A stretch of 64,000 bases of DNA from Roseomonas fluvialis. Lineage in GTDB: Bacteria; Pseudomonadota; Alphaproteobacteria; Acetobacterales; Acetobacteraceae. Location of the stretch: contig NZ_AP025637.1 in the NCBI RefSeq assembly GCF_022846615.1, positions 992,001-1,056,000 of the forward strand. Reading direction: 5' to 3'. The notes beneath the pieces are model-generated. The model did no database searches, was not told the origin of the DNA, and saw nothing but the letters and a program-made list of their open reading frames with translations. This document shows positions 17,282 to 26,138 of this stretch, one piece after another (the stretch's first letter is position 1; every line of letters starts with the position of its first letter). Position numbers and translations under genes: made by a program.

Positions 17282-18340
17282 TCAAAGAAATCTACTCCTG
17301 ATATCCACGCTGCTCTCGCGCCCCAGCTTGTCGAAATGTTCGTCGAGCCAAAGCTCCGCCGCCTCGCGCCCGTATCCCTTCAGCGTCAGCAGGAAATCCC
17401 AGTCGCCGTTGAACTTCGTGCTCAGCTTGAACTTGCGCATCCGGTCTTCATCCTCGATCACGTGGATGAACAGGCGCCGGTAGCGTGGTTGTTCAAGCCG
17501 CCCGGTGTCGAGCAGCCGCTGCACGAAGTCGATGGCGCGCATCTCGGCCATCAGCGATCCGTTGAAGGTGATCTCGGTCAGCCGGTTCAGGATGTCCGAG
17601 GCGGAGGTCGGCGCCTCGTCGCGCACCTGCGGGTTGAGTTGCACCAGCACCAGGTCGGGCGGCCCGCCCTGGTCGTACAGCGGCCACAGCGCGGGGTTGC
17701 CGAGGTAGCCGCCATCCCAGTACGGCTCGCCGTCGATCTCCACCGCCTTGAACACCTGCGGCAGGCAGGCCGAGGCCAGCAGCATCTCGACCGTCAACTC
17801 GCGCCGCGTGAAGACGCGCGGCTTGCCGGTGCGCACCGAGGTGGCCGAGACGAAGAGCCGCGGCGCCTTCGCTTCCATGCGCAGGCGCTCGAAGTCGATG
17901 CTGTCCTCCAGCGCGGCGCGCAGCGGGTTGTAGTCGTAGGGAAACGGGTTGATCTGGTACGGGGACAGCACGCGCGAGAGCGTGTCGAAAGTGCGGTACG
18001 CGACCGACCAGGTCAGGTCGTGGCCCCACATCAGCTTCTCGAGCGGCGTCGACCGCAGCGGGCTGATCGCGAGCCGCGCGGCGATGGAATGCCAGAAGCG
18101 GTCGAGTGCCGCGATCGCGCCCGCCGGCCCGTCCGCCAGCAGCCCTTCCACCAGCATCACGCCATTGATGGCCCCGGCCGAGGTGCCGGACAGTCCGTCC
18201 ACCTCCAGGCGGTCGTCCTCGAGCAGCCGTTCGAGCACGCCCCAGGTGAAGGCGCCATGCGTGCCCCCGCCCTGCAGTGCCAGGCTGATACGCTTGCGCG
18301 GGGGCTGCTTCGCGACGGCGGGTGCGGCAGGCTCGCTCAC
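17282..18340 (-). CDS. Patatin-like phospholipase with DUF3734-type C-terminus
   Basis: The 352-residue product is a predicted lipid acyl hydrolase with a Ser-Asp dyad. The oxyanion loop is QGGGTHGAF (23-31), the nucleophile is Ser54 in GTSAG, and the Asp lies in WDGGYLGN at about residue 200. The C-terminal ~120 residues (from about FNGSLMAEMRAIDFV to FDKLGRE) match the extension often found in patatins of this subgroup. The start is taken as GTG 18340, overlapping the bdhA stop by four bases; an ATG at 18352 is possible. Pairing with 3-hydroxybutyrate dehydrogenase suggests a role in polyhydroxybutyrate or lipid turnover. Confidence 0.9.
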   Translation of the reverse strand: MSEPAAPAVAKQPPRKRISLALQGGGTHGAFTWGVLERLLEDDRLEVDGLSGTSAGAINGVMLVEGLLADGPAGAIAALDRFWHSIAARLAISPLRSTPLEKLMWGHDLTWSVAYRTFDTLSRVLSPYQINPFPYDYNPLRAALEDSIDFERLRMEAKAPRLFVSATSVRTGKPRVFTRRELTVEMLLASACLPQVFKAVEIDGEPYWDGGYLGNPALWPLYDQGGPPDLVLVQLNPQVRDEAPTSASDILNRLTEITFNGSLMAEMRAIDFVQRLLDTGRLEQPRYRRLFIHVIEDEDRMRKFKLSTKFNGDWDFLLTLKGYGREAAELWLDEHFDKLGRESSVDIRSRFL

Positions 18341-19131
18341 GCCGCCAGCCATCCGCCGTCGATCGACAGCGCGGCGCCGTTCACCCCGCCCGACCCGGGG
18401 CCACACAGCCACAGCGCCATTTGCGCGACCTCGTCCACTTCGATCCAGCGCTTGGAGGGCTGCTTCTCGAGCAGGTAGTCGCGCAGCGCCACCTCCTCGC
18501 TCACGCCGTGCTGCTTCGCCAGCGGGCCTACCTGCGCCTCGGCCAGCGGGGTGCGCACGAAGCCGGGGCAGATCGCGTTGCAGGTGATGGGCGTGGTCGC
18601 GACTTCCAGCGCCACCACCTTGGTCAGCCCGACCACGCCATGCTTGGCCGCGACATAGGCCGCCTTGTGGGGGCTCGCGACCAGGCCGTGCGCGGAAGCG
18701 ACGTTGATGATGCGCCCCCAGTTGCGCTTGCGCATGCCCGGCAGCGCGGCCTTGATGGCATGGAAGTTGGACGACAGGTTGATCGCGATGATCGCGTCCC
18801 ACTTCGCGTCCGGGAAGTCCTCGATGGGGCTGACGACCTGGATGCCGGCATTGTCCACCAGGATGTCGCAGGCACCGAGCGTCGCCTCGCAGTCGGCGAC
18901 CATGGCGCGGATCTCGTCGGGCTTCGACATGTCGGCAGCGGAGTAGGGCGCGTCGCCGCCACCCATGGCGGCCCCCACGCTGGCGCGCGCGGCGGCGACC
19001 TCCTCGGGCTTGCCGAAGCCGTTCAGCATGACCTTGGCACCGGCCTGCGCGAACAGCATGGCGATGCCGTGGCCGATGCCCGAGGTCGATCCGGTGATAA
19101 GGGCCGTGCGGCCTTCGAGGGTGCGGTCCAT
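18337..19131 (-). CDS. bdhA: 3-hydroxybutyrate dehydrogenase
   Basis: The 264-residue short-chain dehydrogenase oxidises D-3-hydroxybutyrate to acetoacetate with NAD. The cofactor loop is TGSTSGIGHGIA (13-24), NAG is at 94-96, the catalytic Ser146 lies in VASAHG, and Tyr159 and Lys163 form the YxxxK motif. QPSKRWIEVDEVA and DGGWLAA at the end are typical of this enzyme. The ATG at 19131 was preferred to an upstream one because the family starts a few residues before the glycine loop. It precedes patatin in the same operon. Confidence 0.93.
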   Translation of the reverse strand: MDRTLEGRTALITGSTSGIGHGIAMLFAQAGAKVMLNGFGKPEEVAAARASVGAAMGGGDAPYSAADMSKPDEIRAMVADCEATLGACDILVDNAGIQVVSPIEDFPDAKWDAIIAINLSSNFHAIKAALPGMRKRNWGRIINVASAHGLVASPHKAAYVAAKHGVVGLTKVVALEVATTPITCNAICPGFVRTPLAEAQVGPLAKQHGVSEEVALRDYLLEKQPSKRWIEVDEVAQMALWLCGPGSGGVNGAALSIDGGWLAA

Positions 19132-19309
19132 GGGCGCGTGATCCTTCGTTTCATATGCGTCGCGATAGGCTGGCCGCATGGTGGCGAAGCGGGCTGGCCG
19201 GGGGAAGCCCCGCGGGGCGCCGGGGGCTTAACCCGTCGATCATTCAATTCATCGACACTTACGCATCGAGGGTCCGCCGGGCGAGTGGCGGGCGATCAGG
19301 AGAACCGCG

Positions 19310-20989
19310 ATGCTTGCAAAATTCACCATCCGTACCAGGCTGTTCGGGAGTTTCGGCTTTGTCCTGCTACTGATGGCCCTGATGGCCGGCGCCGGTGTCG
19401 TCACGCTGCGCAGCGTCGAGAGCGACGTCAGCACCATCCGCGACAACTGGCTTGCCTCGATCGACGCCGTGAACCGCTACCGCGGCGCGGCGCTGGAGGT
19501 GCGCCGCGCCGAACTCGCCCTCGCCGCCTATACCGACCCCGAGGTCCGCCAGCGCCGCGCCCGCGAGATCGAGGGTGTCATGACGGCGCTCCAGACCCAT
19601 TGGCGCGACTACGAACCCTTGATCTCGAGCGCCGAGGAACGCCGCATGGCGGACCGGACAAAGCGCTTGGAAGCCGATGTCCTGTCCTCCCATGCCGGCT
19701 TGATGCGGGCGGTGGCGACCGGCTCGCAGGAGGCCATCGTCGCCGCGATCGCCAGCGGTCGCGCGGCCTTCGACCAGCACGCCGCGGCGGCGATGGAACT
19801 CGTCGACTACAACCGCCGCGGTGCCGACATCACCGCGAATGAGGCCTACGCGTCGATCCGTTGGGGCGAGACGCTGCTCCTGGTCAGCGCCGCCATCTCT
19901 CTGCTGTTCGGTGGCGCCATGGCCTGGGCCATAGCCCGCGGCATTGCCGGGCGCACCGCCAACCTCTCGGTCGCACTCGACCGCCTGGCGCGCCGCGACT
20001 ACGCCTTCGACCTGGCCGAGACGAAGGACGGCGACGAGATCGGCGCCATGGCGCGGGCCCTCGATGCCTGCCGAGACGGGTTGCGCGAGGCGGACCGGTT
20101 GGCCACGCAGCAGCAGGAGAACGAACGCCGTGCCGCCGAACGCGCAAGCCGCATCGAGACCCTGGTGCAATCCTTCGAGGCCGAGGCCACCGCCGTGCTG
20201 CGCACCGTCAGCGCCGCCGCCACCGAGCTTTCGGCCACCGCCTCCAGCATGAGCGAGACGGCCGAGGACGGAACGCGCCAGGCGACCGTCGTCGCCGCCG
20301 CCTCCGAGCAGGCGAGCGTCAACGTGCAGACCGTCGCGGCCTCGACCGAGGAACTGGCGGCCTCCATCGCCGAGGTGGCGCGCCAGGTGCGCGATACCGC
20401 CGGTATCACCAATCGCGCTGCCGATGCGGCGCGCGACACCGACTCGACCGTGCGCGGCCTGGCCGAGGCCGCGAACAAGATCGGCGACGTGGTGCGCCTG
20501 ATCAGCGACATCGCGGGCCAGACCAACCTGCTGGCGCTGAATGCCACGATCGAGGCCGCGCGTGCGGGGGAGGCGGGCAAGGGCTTCGCCGTGGTCGCGA
20601 GCGAGGTGAAGAATCTCGCAACCCAGACCGCCAAGGCGACCGAGGAGATCGCCGCGCAGATCAACGCCATGCAGACCGAGACGGGTCGCACGGTGGAGGC
20701 GATTGCCGCCATCGCCCGCACGATCGAGGAGTTGAACGCCAACACCGCGCAGGTCGCCGCCGCGTCCGAGCAGCAGGCCGCCGCGACGCAGGAGATCGGC
20801 CGTGCCGTGGCCGAGGCTGCGCAGGGCACGCAGGAGGCCTCGCGCAGCGCCATCGGCGTGAAGGAGGGTGCCGAACGCACCGGTGGTGCCGCGCAGGACC
20901 TGCGGGGCGCCTCCACAGAACTGGCCGAGCAATCCGAACGGCTGCGCGGCCAGGTCGATGGGTTCCTCGCCGGCATTCGGGCGGCGTGA
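19310..20989 (+). CDS. Methyl-accepting chemotaxis protein
   Basis: The 559-residue membrane receptor has a first transmembrane helix at about 10-33, a periplasmic helical sensor (about 34-182, four-helix-bundle type), and a second helix at about 185-205. A HAMP linker (about 206-260) leads to a cytoplasmic signalling coiled coil. The hairpin tip [25 protein letters not shown] is the conserved CheA/CheW contact region. It has no obvious CheB/CheR pentapeptide tail. The ligand is unknown, and no chemotaxis kinase genes are in the window. AGGAGAA lies upstream of the ATG. It is divergent from bdhA. Confidence 0.95.
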   Translation: MLAKFTIRTRLFGSFGFVLLLMALMAGAGVVTLRSVESDVSTIRDNWLASIDAVNRYRGAALEVRRAELALAAYTDPEVRQRRAREIEGVMTALQTHWRDYEPLISSAEERRMADRTKRLEADVLSSHAGLMRAVATGSQEAIVAAIASGRAAFDQHAAAAMELVDYNRRGADITANEAYASIRWGETLLLVSAAISLLFGGAMAWAIARGIAGRTANLSVALDRLARRDYAFDLAETKDGDEIGAMARALDACRDGLREADRLATQQQENERRAAERASRIETLVQSFEAEATAVLRTVSAAATELSATASSMSETAEDGTRQATVVAAASEQASVNVQTVAASTEELAASIAEVARQVRDTAGITNRAADAARDTDSTVRGLAEAANKIGDVVRLISDIAGQTNLLALNATIEAARAGEAGKGFAVVASEVKNLATQTAKATEEIAAQINAMQTETGRTVEAIAAIARTIEELNANTAQVAAASEQQAAATQEIGRAVAEAAQGTQEASRSAIGVKEGAERTGGAAQDLRGASTELAEQSERLRGQVDGFLAGIRAA

Positions 20990-21024
20990 CACCGAGAGGG
21001 TTTCACCCCCTCGTGGTCCCCCAC

Positions 21025-21120
21025 CAGGGGGCTGCGGCCCCCTGAACAGCGGGAACCAGCTGGCCCCGGATCCAAGGGGCGGCTGCCCCTTGGCGGGGGT
21101 CGAGGGGGCAGGCCCCCTCG
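21025..21120. terminator. Three consecutive perfect GC hairpins between convergent genes
   Basis: The sequence holds three back-to-back palindromes: CAGGGGGC-TGCG-GCCCCCTG (21025-21044), CCAAGGGGC-GGCT-GCCCCTTGG (21072-21093) and CGAGGGGGC-AG-GCCCCCTCG (21101-21120). All stems are perfect (8-9 pairs). The third ends one base before the stop of the minus-strand reductase gene. They lie between two converging genes, so a bidirectional transcript end is likely, though no T-run follows. Confidence 0.7.
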
Positions 21121-21121
21121 C

Positions 21122-22543
21122 CTAAGGCAGGTACTTCAGCAACCCGACCGCCCGCTTCACCGGTGCCGACAACAGCTTCGGCGTGTAGAAATCCCCCGCC
21201 GCCCGCTTTCCCGCCTCCTGCGCCGTCGGATAGGGCAGCACCGCGCCCGCGAGCGTCGACAGCTTCCGCCCGATCATCAGCGCGTACATCCCTGCCATGT
21301 TGCCCACGCCCGCGCCGACCAGCGAGGCACCGAGCAGCCGCCCCTTCCTGTCCGCCACCAGCTTGACCAGGCCTTCCGTGCGGCCTTCGGCGATCAGGCG
21401 GTCGTTCTCCGCCAACGGCCAGCGTAGGATCGTGAGGTCGTCGCGCCCCGCGGCGCGCAGCTCCGCTTCGGTCGGGCCGATCTGCGCGACCTCGGGGTCG
21501 GTATAGGTGACGCGCGGCAGAGCGTCGTAGGAGAGCTTCGCCGGCAGGCGGAAGATCATGCCGCGCGCGATGATGCCGGCGTGCTGCGAGCAGACATGGG
21601 TGAAGGCGCGCGGGCCGAGGCCGACGGGGTCGGCGATGTCCCCCGCCGCCCAGACGCGACGGTTCGTGGTGGACCGTAGCGCCAGGTCCGTGCTGATGCC
21701 GCGCGGTCCGAAGGCCACCCCGCCGGCCTCGAGCCCCAGCGCATCGAGCCGCGGCGCGCGGCCCACCGCCAGCAGCAGGTGCGTCCCCGCGATGCGCCCG
21801 CCATCGGCCAGCACCACCGCAACGCCCGCCTGATCGCCCTCCACGCGGGCCACTCGCGCGCCCTCGTGCAGGGCCACGCCATCGGCCACCAGCGCGGCGC
21901 GCAGCGGGCCGACGCATTCCGGTTCCTCGCGCGCGGCGATGGACACCGCCTCGATGACGCTCACGCGGCAGCCCAGGCGCGCATGGGCCTGCGCCATCTC
22001 GAGCCCGATCGGCCCACCGCCGATGATGACCAGGTGGCCGGGCTTCTCCGGCAGGCCAAACAGCGTCTCGTTGGTCAGGAAGGGCACCTCCGCAAGGCCC
22101 GGGATCGGCGGCACCACCGCGGCCGAACCGGCGGCGACGACGGCGCGGCGGAACGCATAGCGTCGGCCGCCGGCCTCGATCGCGTCGCGCGCCACGAAGC
22201 GGGCAGTGGCGCGCACCACGTCGATGCCCATGCCGCGGAAGCGCTCGGCGGAATCATTGGGGGCGATGGCGGAGATGGCACCGTGCACATGCGCGCGCAC
22301 GCCGGCCCAGTCGATGCGCGGATCGCCGGCATGCACGCCGAAGCGCGGCGCGCGCCGCGCCTCGGCCGCGGCGTGGCCGGCCGCCAGCAGCGCCTTCGAT
22401 GGCACGCAGCCATAGTTCAGGCAGTCCCCGCCCATCTCGCCGCGTTCGAACAGCGCGACCTTGAGGCCGAGCCCTGCCGAGATGGCCGCCACCGACAGCC
22501 CCGCCGCACCCGCCCCGATGATCGCCACGTCCACGTCAGGCAT
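21122..22543 (-). CDS. Pyridine nucleotide-disulfide oxidoreductase (MerA/Lpd-like)
   Basis: The 473-residue flavoprotein has an FAD loop (IIGAGAAGLSVA), the redox pair Cys41-Cys46 in GGDCLNYGCVPSKAL, an NAD(P) loop (IIGGGPIGLEMA), the second FAD motif VWAAGDIAD, and a dimerisation domain. Lipoamide dehydrogenases and glutathione reductases end with a HPT-type His-Glu pair; here the place reads PYPTAQEAGKRA, with Tyr instead of His, as in mercuric-reductase-like members. It lacks the C-terminal Cys pair and heavy-metal domain of true MerA. The substrate is unknown. It overlaps the TVP38 gene by eight bases. Confidence 0.9.
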   Translation of the reverse strand: MPDVDVAIIGAGAAGLSVAAISAGLGLKVALFERGEMGGDCLNYGCVPSKALLAAGHAAAEARRAPRFGVHAGDPRIDWAGVRAHVHGAISAIAPNDSAERFRGMGIDVVRATARFVARDAIEAGGRRYAFRRAVVAAGSAAVVPPIPGLAEVPFLTNETLFGLPEKPGHLVIIGGGPIGLEMAQAHARLGCRVSVIEAVSIAAREEPECVGPLRAALVADGVALHEGARVARVEGDQAGVAVVLADGGRIAGTHLLLAVGRAPRLDALGLEAGGVAFGPRGISTDLALRSTTNRRVWAAGDIADPVGLGPRAFTHVCSQHAGIIARGMIFRLPAKLSYDALPRVTYTDPEVAQIGPTEAELRAAGRDDLTILRWPLAENDRLIAEGRTEGLVKLVADRKGRLLGASLVGAGVGNMAGMYALMIGRKLSTLAGAVLPYPTAQEAGKRAAGDFYTPKLLSAPVKRAVGLLKYLP

Positions 22544-23249
22544 TGCTGTTCCTTTTTCGCCACCAGGCGCCGATCAGGGAAAGTGCCGCCAGCCCCAGCA
22601 GCGGCAGCAGGATGGGCGGAGAGAAGATGATCCCGAGTTCCGGCCGCCCGCCGGCCGCCAGGATATCGCCCAGCCCGGCTCCGATGCCGGAGAAAACCGC
22701 CGTGCCTGGAATGATGCCGAGGAACGTCGCTGCGGCGTAGGCCCCGAAGGGCATGCCCACCAGCGCCGGCGCCAGGTTGGCCAGCCAGAAGGGCACCACC
22801 GGGATCAGCCGCAGCGTCAGCAGGTAGAAGAAGCCATCGCGCTCGAGTCCCGGCCGGATCCGGTCGACCAGCCCCGCCGCGCGTCCGGCGACCAGCGGTG
22901 CCAGGGCGCTGCGGGCCGCGAGGAACAGCAGGCAGGCGCCGACCGTCGCACCCACGACGGTCAGCGCCGTACCGACCCAGGGGCCGAACAGCAGCCCGCC
23001 GGCCAGTGTCATGACCACCCCGCCGGGCAGCGACAGCGCCACCACCCCCACATAGGCCAGCACATAGGCCCCGGCCGCGACCACCGGGCGCGCCGCCACC
23101 CAGCCATCCAGGGCCGCGCGATGCTGGCCCAGCGCTTCGAAGGACAGCAGCCGGGTGGCGCCGGACGCCCAGGCACCCGCCACCAGCGCCGCCAGCAGCA
23201 GCAGCGGCCAGAACCTGGCCAGGGTCGCGCGGGGCCTCGGAGTGTTCAT
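22536..23249 (-). CDS. TVP38/TMEM64-family membrane protein
   Basis: The 237-residue protein has about six hydrophobic segments. The VTT/SNARE-associated core includes [34 protein letters not shown] and [19 protein letters not shown], with [14 protein letters not shown] at the end of the core. Family members are inner-membrane proteins of the DedA superfamily, some acting as lipid scramblases. Its place directly upstream of a disulfide reductase is a frequent pairing in bacteria. The start ATG 23249 was chosen to place about 12 residues before the first helix. Confidence 0.9.
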   Translation of the reverse strand: MNTPRPRATLARFWPLLLLAALVAGAWASGATRLLSFEALGQHRAALDGWVAARPVVAAGAYVLAYVGVVALSLPGGVVMTLAGGLLFGPWVGTALTVVGATVGACLLFLAARSALAPLVAGRAAGLVDRIRPGLERDGFFYLLTLRLIPVVPFWLANLAPALVGMPFGAYAAATFLGIIPGTAVFSGIGAGLGDILAAGGRPELGIIFSPPILLPLLGLAALSLIGAWWRKRNSNA

Positions 23250-23308
23250 GTCGGCCAGTGTTCGGCGCCTTTTCCTCAAGAGTTACGTGCCCGGGCGGCG
23301 CTGCGCGG

Positions 23309-23337
23309 TTGACGCCTGGCGATCCCCCTCCCTATAC
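23309..23337 (+). promoter_or_regulatory. Predicted promoter of rpmH-rnpA operon
   Basis: TTGACG at 23309-23314 and CTATAC at 23332-23337 are separated by exactly 17 bases. This closely fits the alphaproteobacterial housekeeping consensus (TTGACA, CTATAT). It lies 99 bases upstream of the rpmH start, and no other gene intervenes. Confidence 0.7.
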
Positions 23338-23385
23338 GTCGGCCCCTCGCCGGGGCACCCCTTCACTGGGTTACCGCCGGCGCGT

Positions 23386-23409
23386 CCTGCTGGCGGCGCC
23401 GCCAGCAGG
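23386..23409 (+). promoter_or_regulatory. Perfect 24-base palindrome in the rpmH leader
   Basis: CCTGCTGGCGGC is followed directly by its exact reverse complement, ending 27 bases before the rpmH start codon. In the transcript it would form a very strong hairpin just ahead of the ribosome site (CAGGAGA). A smaller hairpin GCCCC-TCGCC-GGGGC lies at 23342-23356. It may attenuate, stabilise the transcript or set the ratio of L34 to RNase P protein. Confidence 0.6.
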
Positions 23410-23436
23410 CCAGTACCGAGGTTCAGGAGACTTGTC

Positions 23437-23571
23437 GTGAAGCGTACCTACCAGCCCTCCAAGCTTGTCCGGAAGCGCCGGCACGGGTTCCGCGCGCGCA
23501 CTGCCACGGTGGGCGGCCGCAAGGTGCTTGCCAACCGTCGCGCCAAGGGCCGCAAGCGCCTGTCGGCCTGA
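23437..23571 (+). CDS. rpmH: 50S ribosomal protein L34
   Basis: The 44-residue basic protein [18 protein letters not shown]... is a complete L34, ending KGRKRLSA. It starts with GTG at 23437 behind CAGGAGA. It is part of the large ribosomal subunit and heads the conserved rpmH-rnpA-yidD-yidC cluster. Confidence 0.99.
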   Translation: MKRTYQPSKLVRKRRHGFRARTATVGGRKVLANRRAKGRKRLSA

Positions 23572-23596
23572 CCGAGCACGCCGCGGGGAGCCTCGC

Positions 23597-23965
23597 ATGT
23601 CGGGAGCCGCCGATCCGGCCCCGCCCCGCTCGGGTGCGCCCGCCGGTCGCCTGAAGAAGCGCCGCGATTTCCTGCGCGTGGCCTCGCGCGGGAAGCGTGC
23701 GGCAAGGCCGGGGCTCGTGCTGCAGGCCGCGCCTGGCGAGGCCGGCCAGCTGCGTATCGGATTCACCGTTACCAAGAAGGTCGGCAATGCCGTAGTGCGC
23801 AACCGCACGCGGCGCCGCCTCAAGGAAGCCGCGCGCCTCGCGATGCCGGCGATCGAGGGCTGGGACCTGGTGCTGATCGGCCGCGACGGCACTCGCGGGC
23901 GCGACTTCAGGACGCTGGTGGCCGACCTGCGCGGTGCGCTGCGCCAGGCCGGGGTCACGCCATGA
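23597..23965 (+). CDS. rnpA: Ribonuclease P protein component
   Basis: The 122-residue basic protein assists the RNase P RNA in 5' maturation of tRNA. The RNR signature appears as [16 protein letters not shown] at about residues 73-88, after [30 protein letters not shown] near the N-terminus is also typical. The first ~18 residues are a Pro/Ala-rich extension. It follows rpmH by 25 bases and overlaps yidD by four. Confidence 0.97.
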   Translation: MSGAADPAPPRSGAPAGRLKKRRDFLRVASRGKRAARPGLVLQAAPGEAGQLRIGFTVTKKVGNAVVRNRTRRRLKEAARLAMPAIEGWDLVLIGRDGTRGRDFRTLVADLRGALRQAGVTP

Positions 23966-24267
23966 CGACCGCCCCCGCCGCCGTGCTGAAGGGCTGCGTG
24001 CATGCGTACCGCTACACGCTTCGCGGCATCATCGGCAGCCATTGCCGACACTACCCGTCCTGCAGCGACTACGCGCTCGAGGCGCTCGGCACCCATGGCG
24101 CGCTGCGTGGCGCCGGGCTGACCGCGCGGCGTATCCTTCGCTGCAATCCCTGGCATCCGGGCGGCTTCGACCCGGTGCCCCCTGCCGATACTCCGTACTC
24201 GCGAGCATCCCTGCCCGATCATGGTGCGCCCACCGGATCGGGACCTGCTCCAGCGCCGAAGGGCTGA
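23962..24267 (+). CDS. yidD: Membrane protein insertion efficiency factor
   Basis: The 101-residue protein of the YidD family has the invariant core [14 protein letters not shown] followed by [18 protein letters not shown]. It is thought to help YidC insert proteins into the inner membrane. The ATG overlaps the rnpA stop (ATGA). The C-terminal ~20 residues are a Pro/Ser/Gly tail. Confidence 0.97.
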   Translation: MTTAPAAVLKGCVHAYRYTLRGIIGSHCRHYPSCSDYALEALGTHGALRGAGLTARRILRCNPWHPGGFDPVPPADTPYSRASLPDHGAPTGSGPAPAPKG

Positions 24268-24273
24268 GATTCC

Positions 24274-26049
24274 GTGGACCAGAAGCGCCTTTTCGCGGCC
24301 ATCGCGCTCTCGATCGGCATCCTGCTGATCTTCGACGTATGGAACCGCACGAACCGTCCGCCGGTCCCGCCGGTGAGCGCGCCCGCATCGCAGACCGCGG
24401 TCCCGGTGCCCGTGCCCGCACCCGCGGCGGGTGCGCCCGGCGTGCCGATGCCCGCCGCGCCGGCACGCACGGAGGCGACCGCCACCCCCGACCGCCCGCC
24501 CGCGGCGCGCATCCAGATCAGCAACCCGCGCGTGGCCGGCAGCCTGAACCTGCGTGGCGCGCGGCTGGATGACCTGGTCTTCACCACCTATCGCGAGACG
24601 CTGGCGCCCAATTCGCCGCAGGTCCGACTGTTCGCGCCGCGCGACGGCGCCAACCCGTATTTCGCGCAATGGGGCTGGACCGCCGCCGATGGCCGCACGC
24701 GCGTGCCCGATGGCGACACCGACTGGACCGCAACCGGCGGGCCGCTCGCACCCAACCAGCCGGTGACGCTGTCCTGGGACAATGGCCAGGGGCAGGTCTT
24801 CGAGATCGTCCTCGCGCTCGATGCCGAATACATGATCACGGCGGACCAGCGCGTGCGCAACAGCGGCACCGAGGCGATCTCGGTGCTGCCCTGGGTGCGC
24901 ATCCGGCGCGAACACACGCCGCAGCTGGCCGGCTTCTTCATCCTGCATGAGGGCTTCACCGGCGTTCTGGGCGGGCGCCTGCGCGAGGTGACCTATTCCG
25001 ACGCGAAGTCCGAAGGCGCGCGGCGCGGCGGCACCGCGCTCGACCAGGAGACCACCGGCGGGTGGGCCGGCATCACCGACAAGTACTGGCTGGCCGCGGT
25101 CATGCCGGCCGCACCCGACCAGACACTGCGCGCTTCGTACCGCGCGGTCAGCGAGGGCGCCGGGGCGGCGGGCGACCGCTGGCAGGTGGACATGGCGCCG
25201 CCCGCGCCGGTCGCCGTTGCACCGGGTGCAACGGGGTCCATGCCCACACGGCTGTTCGCCGGTGCCAAGGAAGTGCACCTGCTCGACGGTTACATGGACC
25301 GGCTGATCATCACCGACTTCGACAAGGCGATCGACTTCGGCTGGTTCTACTTCCTGGTGAAGCCATTCTTCCTGGCGCTGGACTGGCTGTTCCGGATGAC
25401 CGGCAACTTCGGCGTCGCCATCCTGATCTTCACGGTGCTGATCAAGGCGGCGTTCTTCCCGCTGGCCAACAAGGCCTATCATTCGATGGCGCGGATGAAG
25501 GTGCTCGCGCCGAAAATGACCGAGCTGCGCGAACGCTACAAGGACGAGCCGCAGAAGGCGCAGGCCGAGATGATGGCGCTGTACCGCGCCGAGAAGGTCA
25601 ACCCGGCTTCGGGCTGCCTACCCATCCTGATCCAGATCCCGGTCTTCTTCGCGCTATACAAGGCGCTGTTCGTCACCATCGAAATGCGCCACCAGCCCTT
25701 CTTCGGCTGGATCCACGATTTGTCGGCACCGGACCCGACCAACCTGTTCAACCTGTTCGGGCTGCTGCCGTTCGACCCGATGCACTACAGCAGCTTCCTG
25801 CACATGCCGGCCTGGGCGCTCATCATGGGTGTGACCATGTGGGTGCAGCAGAAGCTGAACCCGCAGCCACCGGATCCCATCCAGGCCAAGATCTTCGCCT
25901 GGATGCCGATCATCTTCACCTTCATGCTGGCGTCGTTCCCGGCGGGGCTGATCATCTACTGGGCCTGGAACAACACGCTGTCGGTCGCGCAGCAATACTA
26001 CATCATGCGGCACGACCGGGCGGCGGCGAAGGCGGCGAAGAAGAAGTAG
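24274..26049 (+). CDS. yidC: Membrane protein insertase YidC
   Basis: The 591-residue insertase has an N-terminal membrane anchor (LFAAIALSIGILLIFDVW), a Pro/Ala-rich linker (about 30-70), the periplasmic domain (about 75-350) and the C-terminal Oxa1-type core. Core features are FGWFYFLVKPFFLALDW, GVAILIFTVLIKAAFFPLA, NPASGCLPILIQIPVFFALYK and a charged end (RAAAKAAKKK). The start is GTG. It assembles membrane proteins alone or with SecYEG. A hairpin follows its stop. Confidence 0.98.
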   Translation: MDQKRLFAAIALSIGILLIFDVWNRTNRPPVPPVSAPASQTAVPVPVPAPAAGAPGVPMPAAPARTEATATPDRPPAARIQISNPRVAGSLNLRGARLDDLVFTTYRETLAPNSPQVRLFAPRDGANPYFAQWGWTAADGRTRVPDGDTDWTATGGPLAPNQPVTLSWDNGQGQVFEIVLALDAEYMITADQRVRNSGTEAISVLPWVRIRREHTPQLAGFFILHEGFTGVLGGRLREVTYSDAKSEGARRGGTALDQETTGGWAGITDKYWLAAVMPAAPDQTLRASYRAVSEGAGAAGDRWQVDMAPPAPVAVAPGATGSMPTRLFAGAKEVHLLDGYMDRLIITDFDKAIDFGWFYFLVKPFFLALDWLFRMTGNFGVAILIFTVLIKAAFFPLANKAYHSMARMKVLAPKMTELRERYKDEPQKAQAEMMALYRAEKVNPASGCLPILIQIPVFFALYKALFVTIEMRHQPFFGWIHDLSAPDPTNLFNLFGLLPFDPMHYSSFLHMPAWALIMGVTMWVQQKLNPQPPDPIQAKIFAWMPIIFTFMLASFPAGLIIYWAWNNTLSVAQQYYIMRHDRAAAKAAKKK

Positions 26050-26054
26050 GCGGC

Positions 26055-26071
26055 GGGGGAGGGAACTCCCC
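26055..26071 (+). terminator. GGAA-loop GC hairpin after yidC
   Basis: GGGGAG-GGAA-CTCCCC (26056-26071), preceded by another G, starts seven bases after the yidC stop. A GGAA tetraloop of the stable GNRA type closes a six-pair stem. The same core occurs on the minus strand after recN (52649-52670). It may slow or end transcription before engB, or be a dispersed repeat. Confidence 0.55.
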
Positions 26072-26138
26072 TGTCTCGTGCTTTGTCACCAAGGCGCGCC
26101 AACGCACATGGCACGGCCCATCCAGGCAAGGGCAGGGA

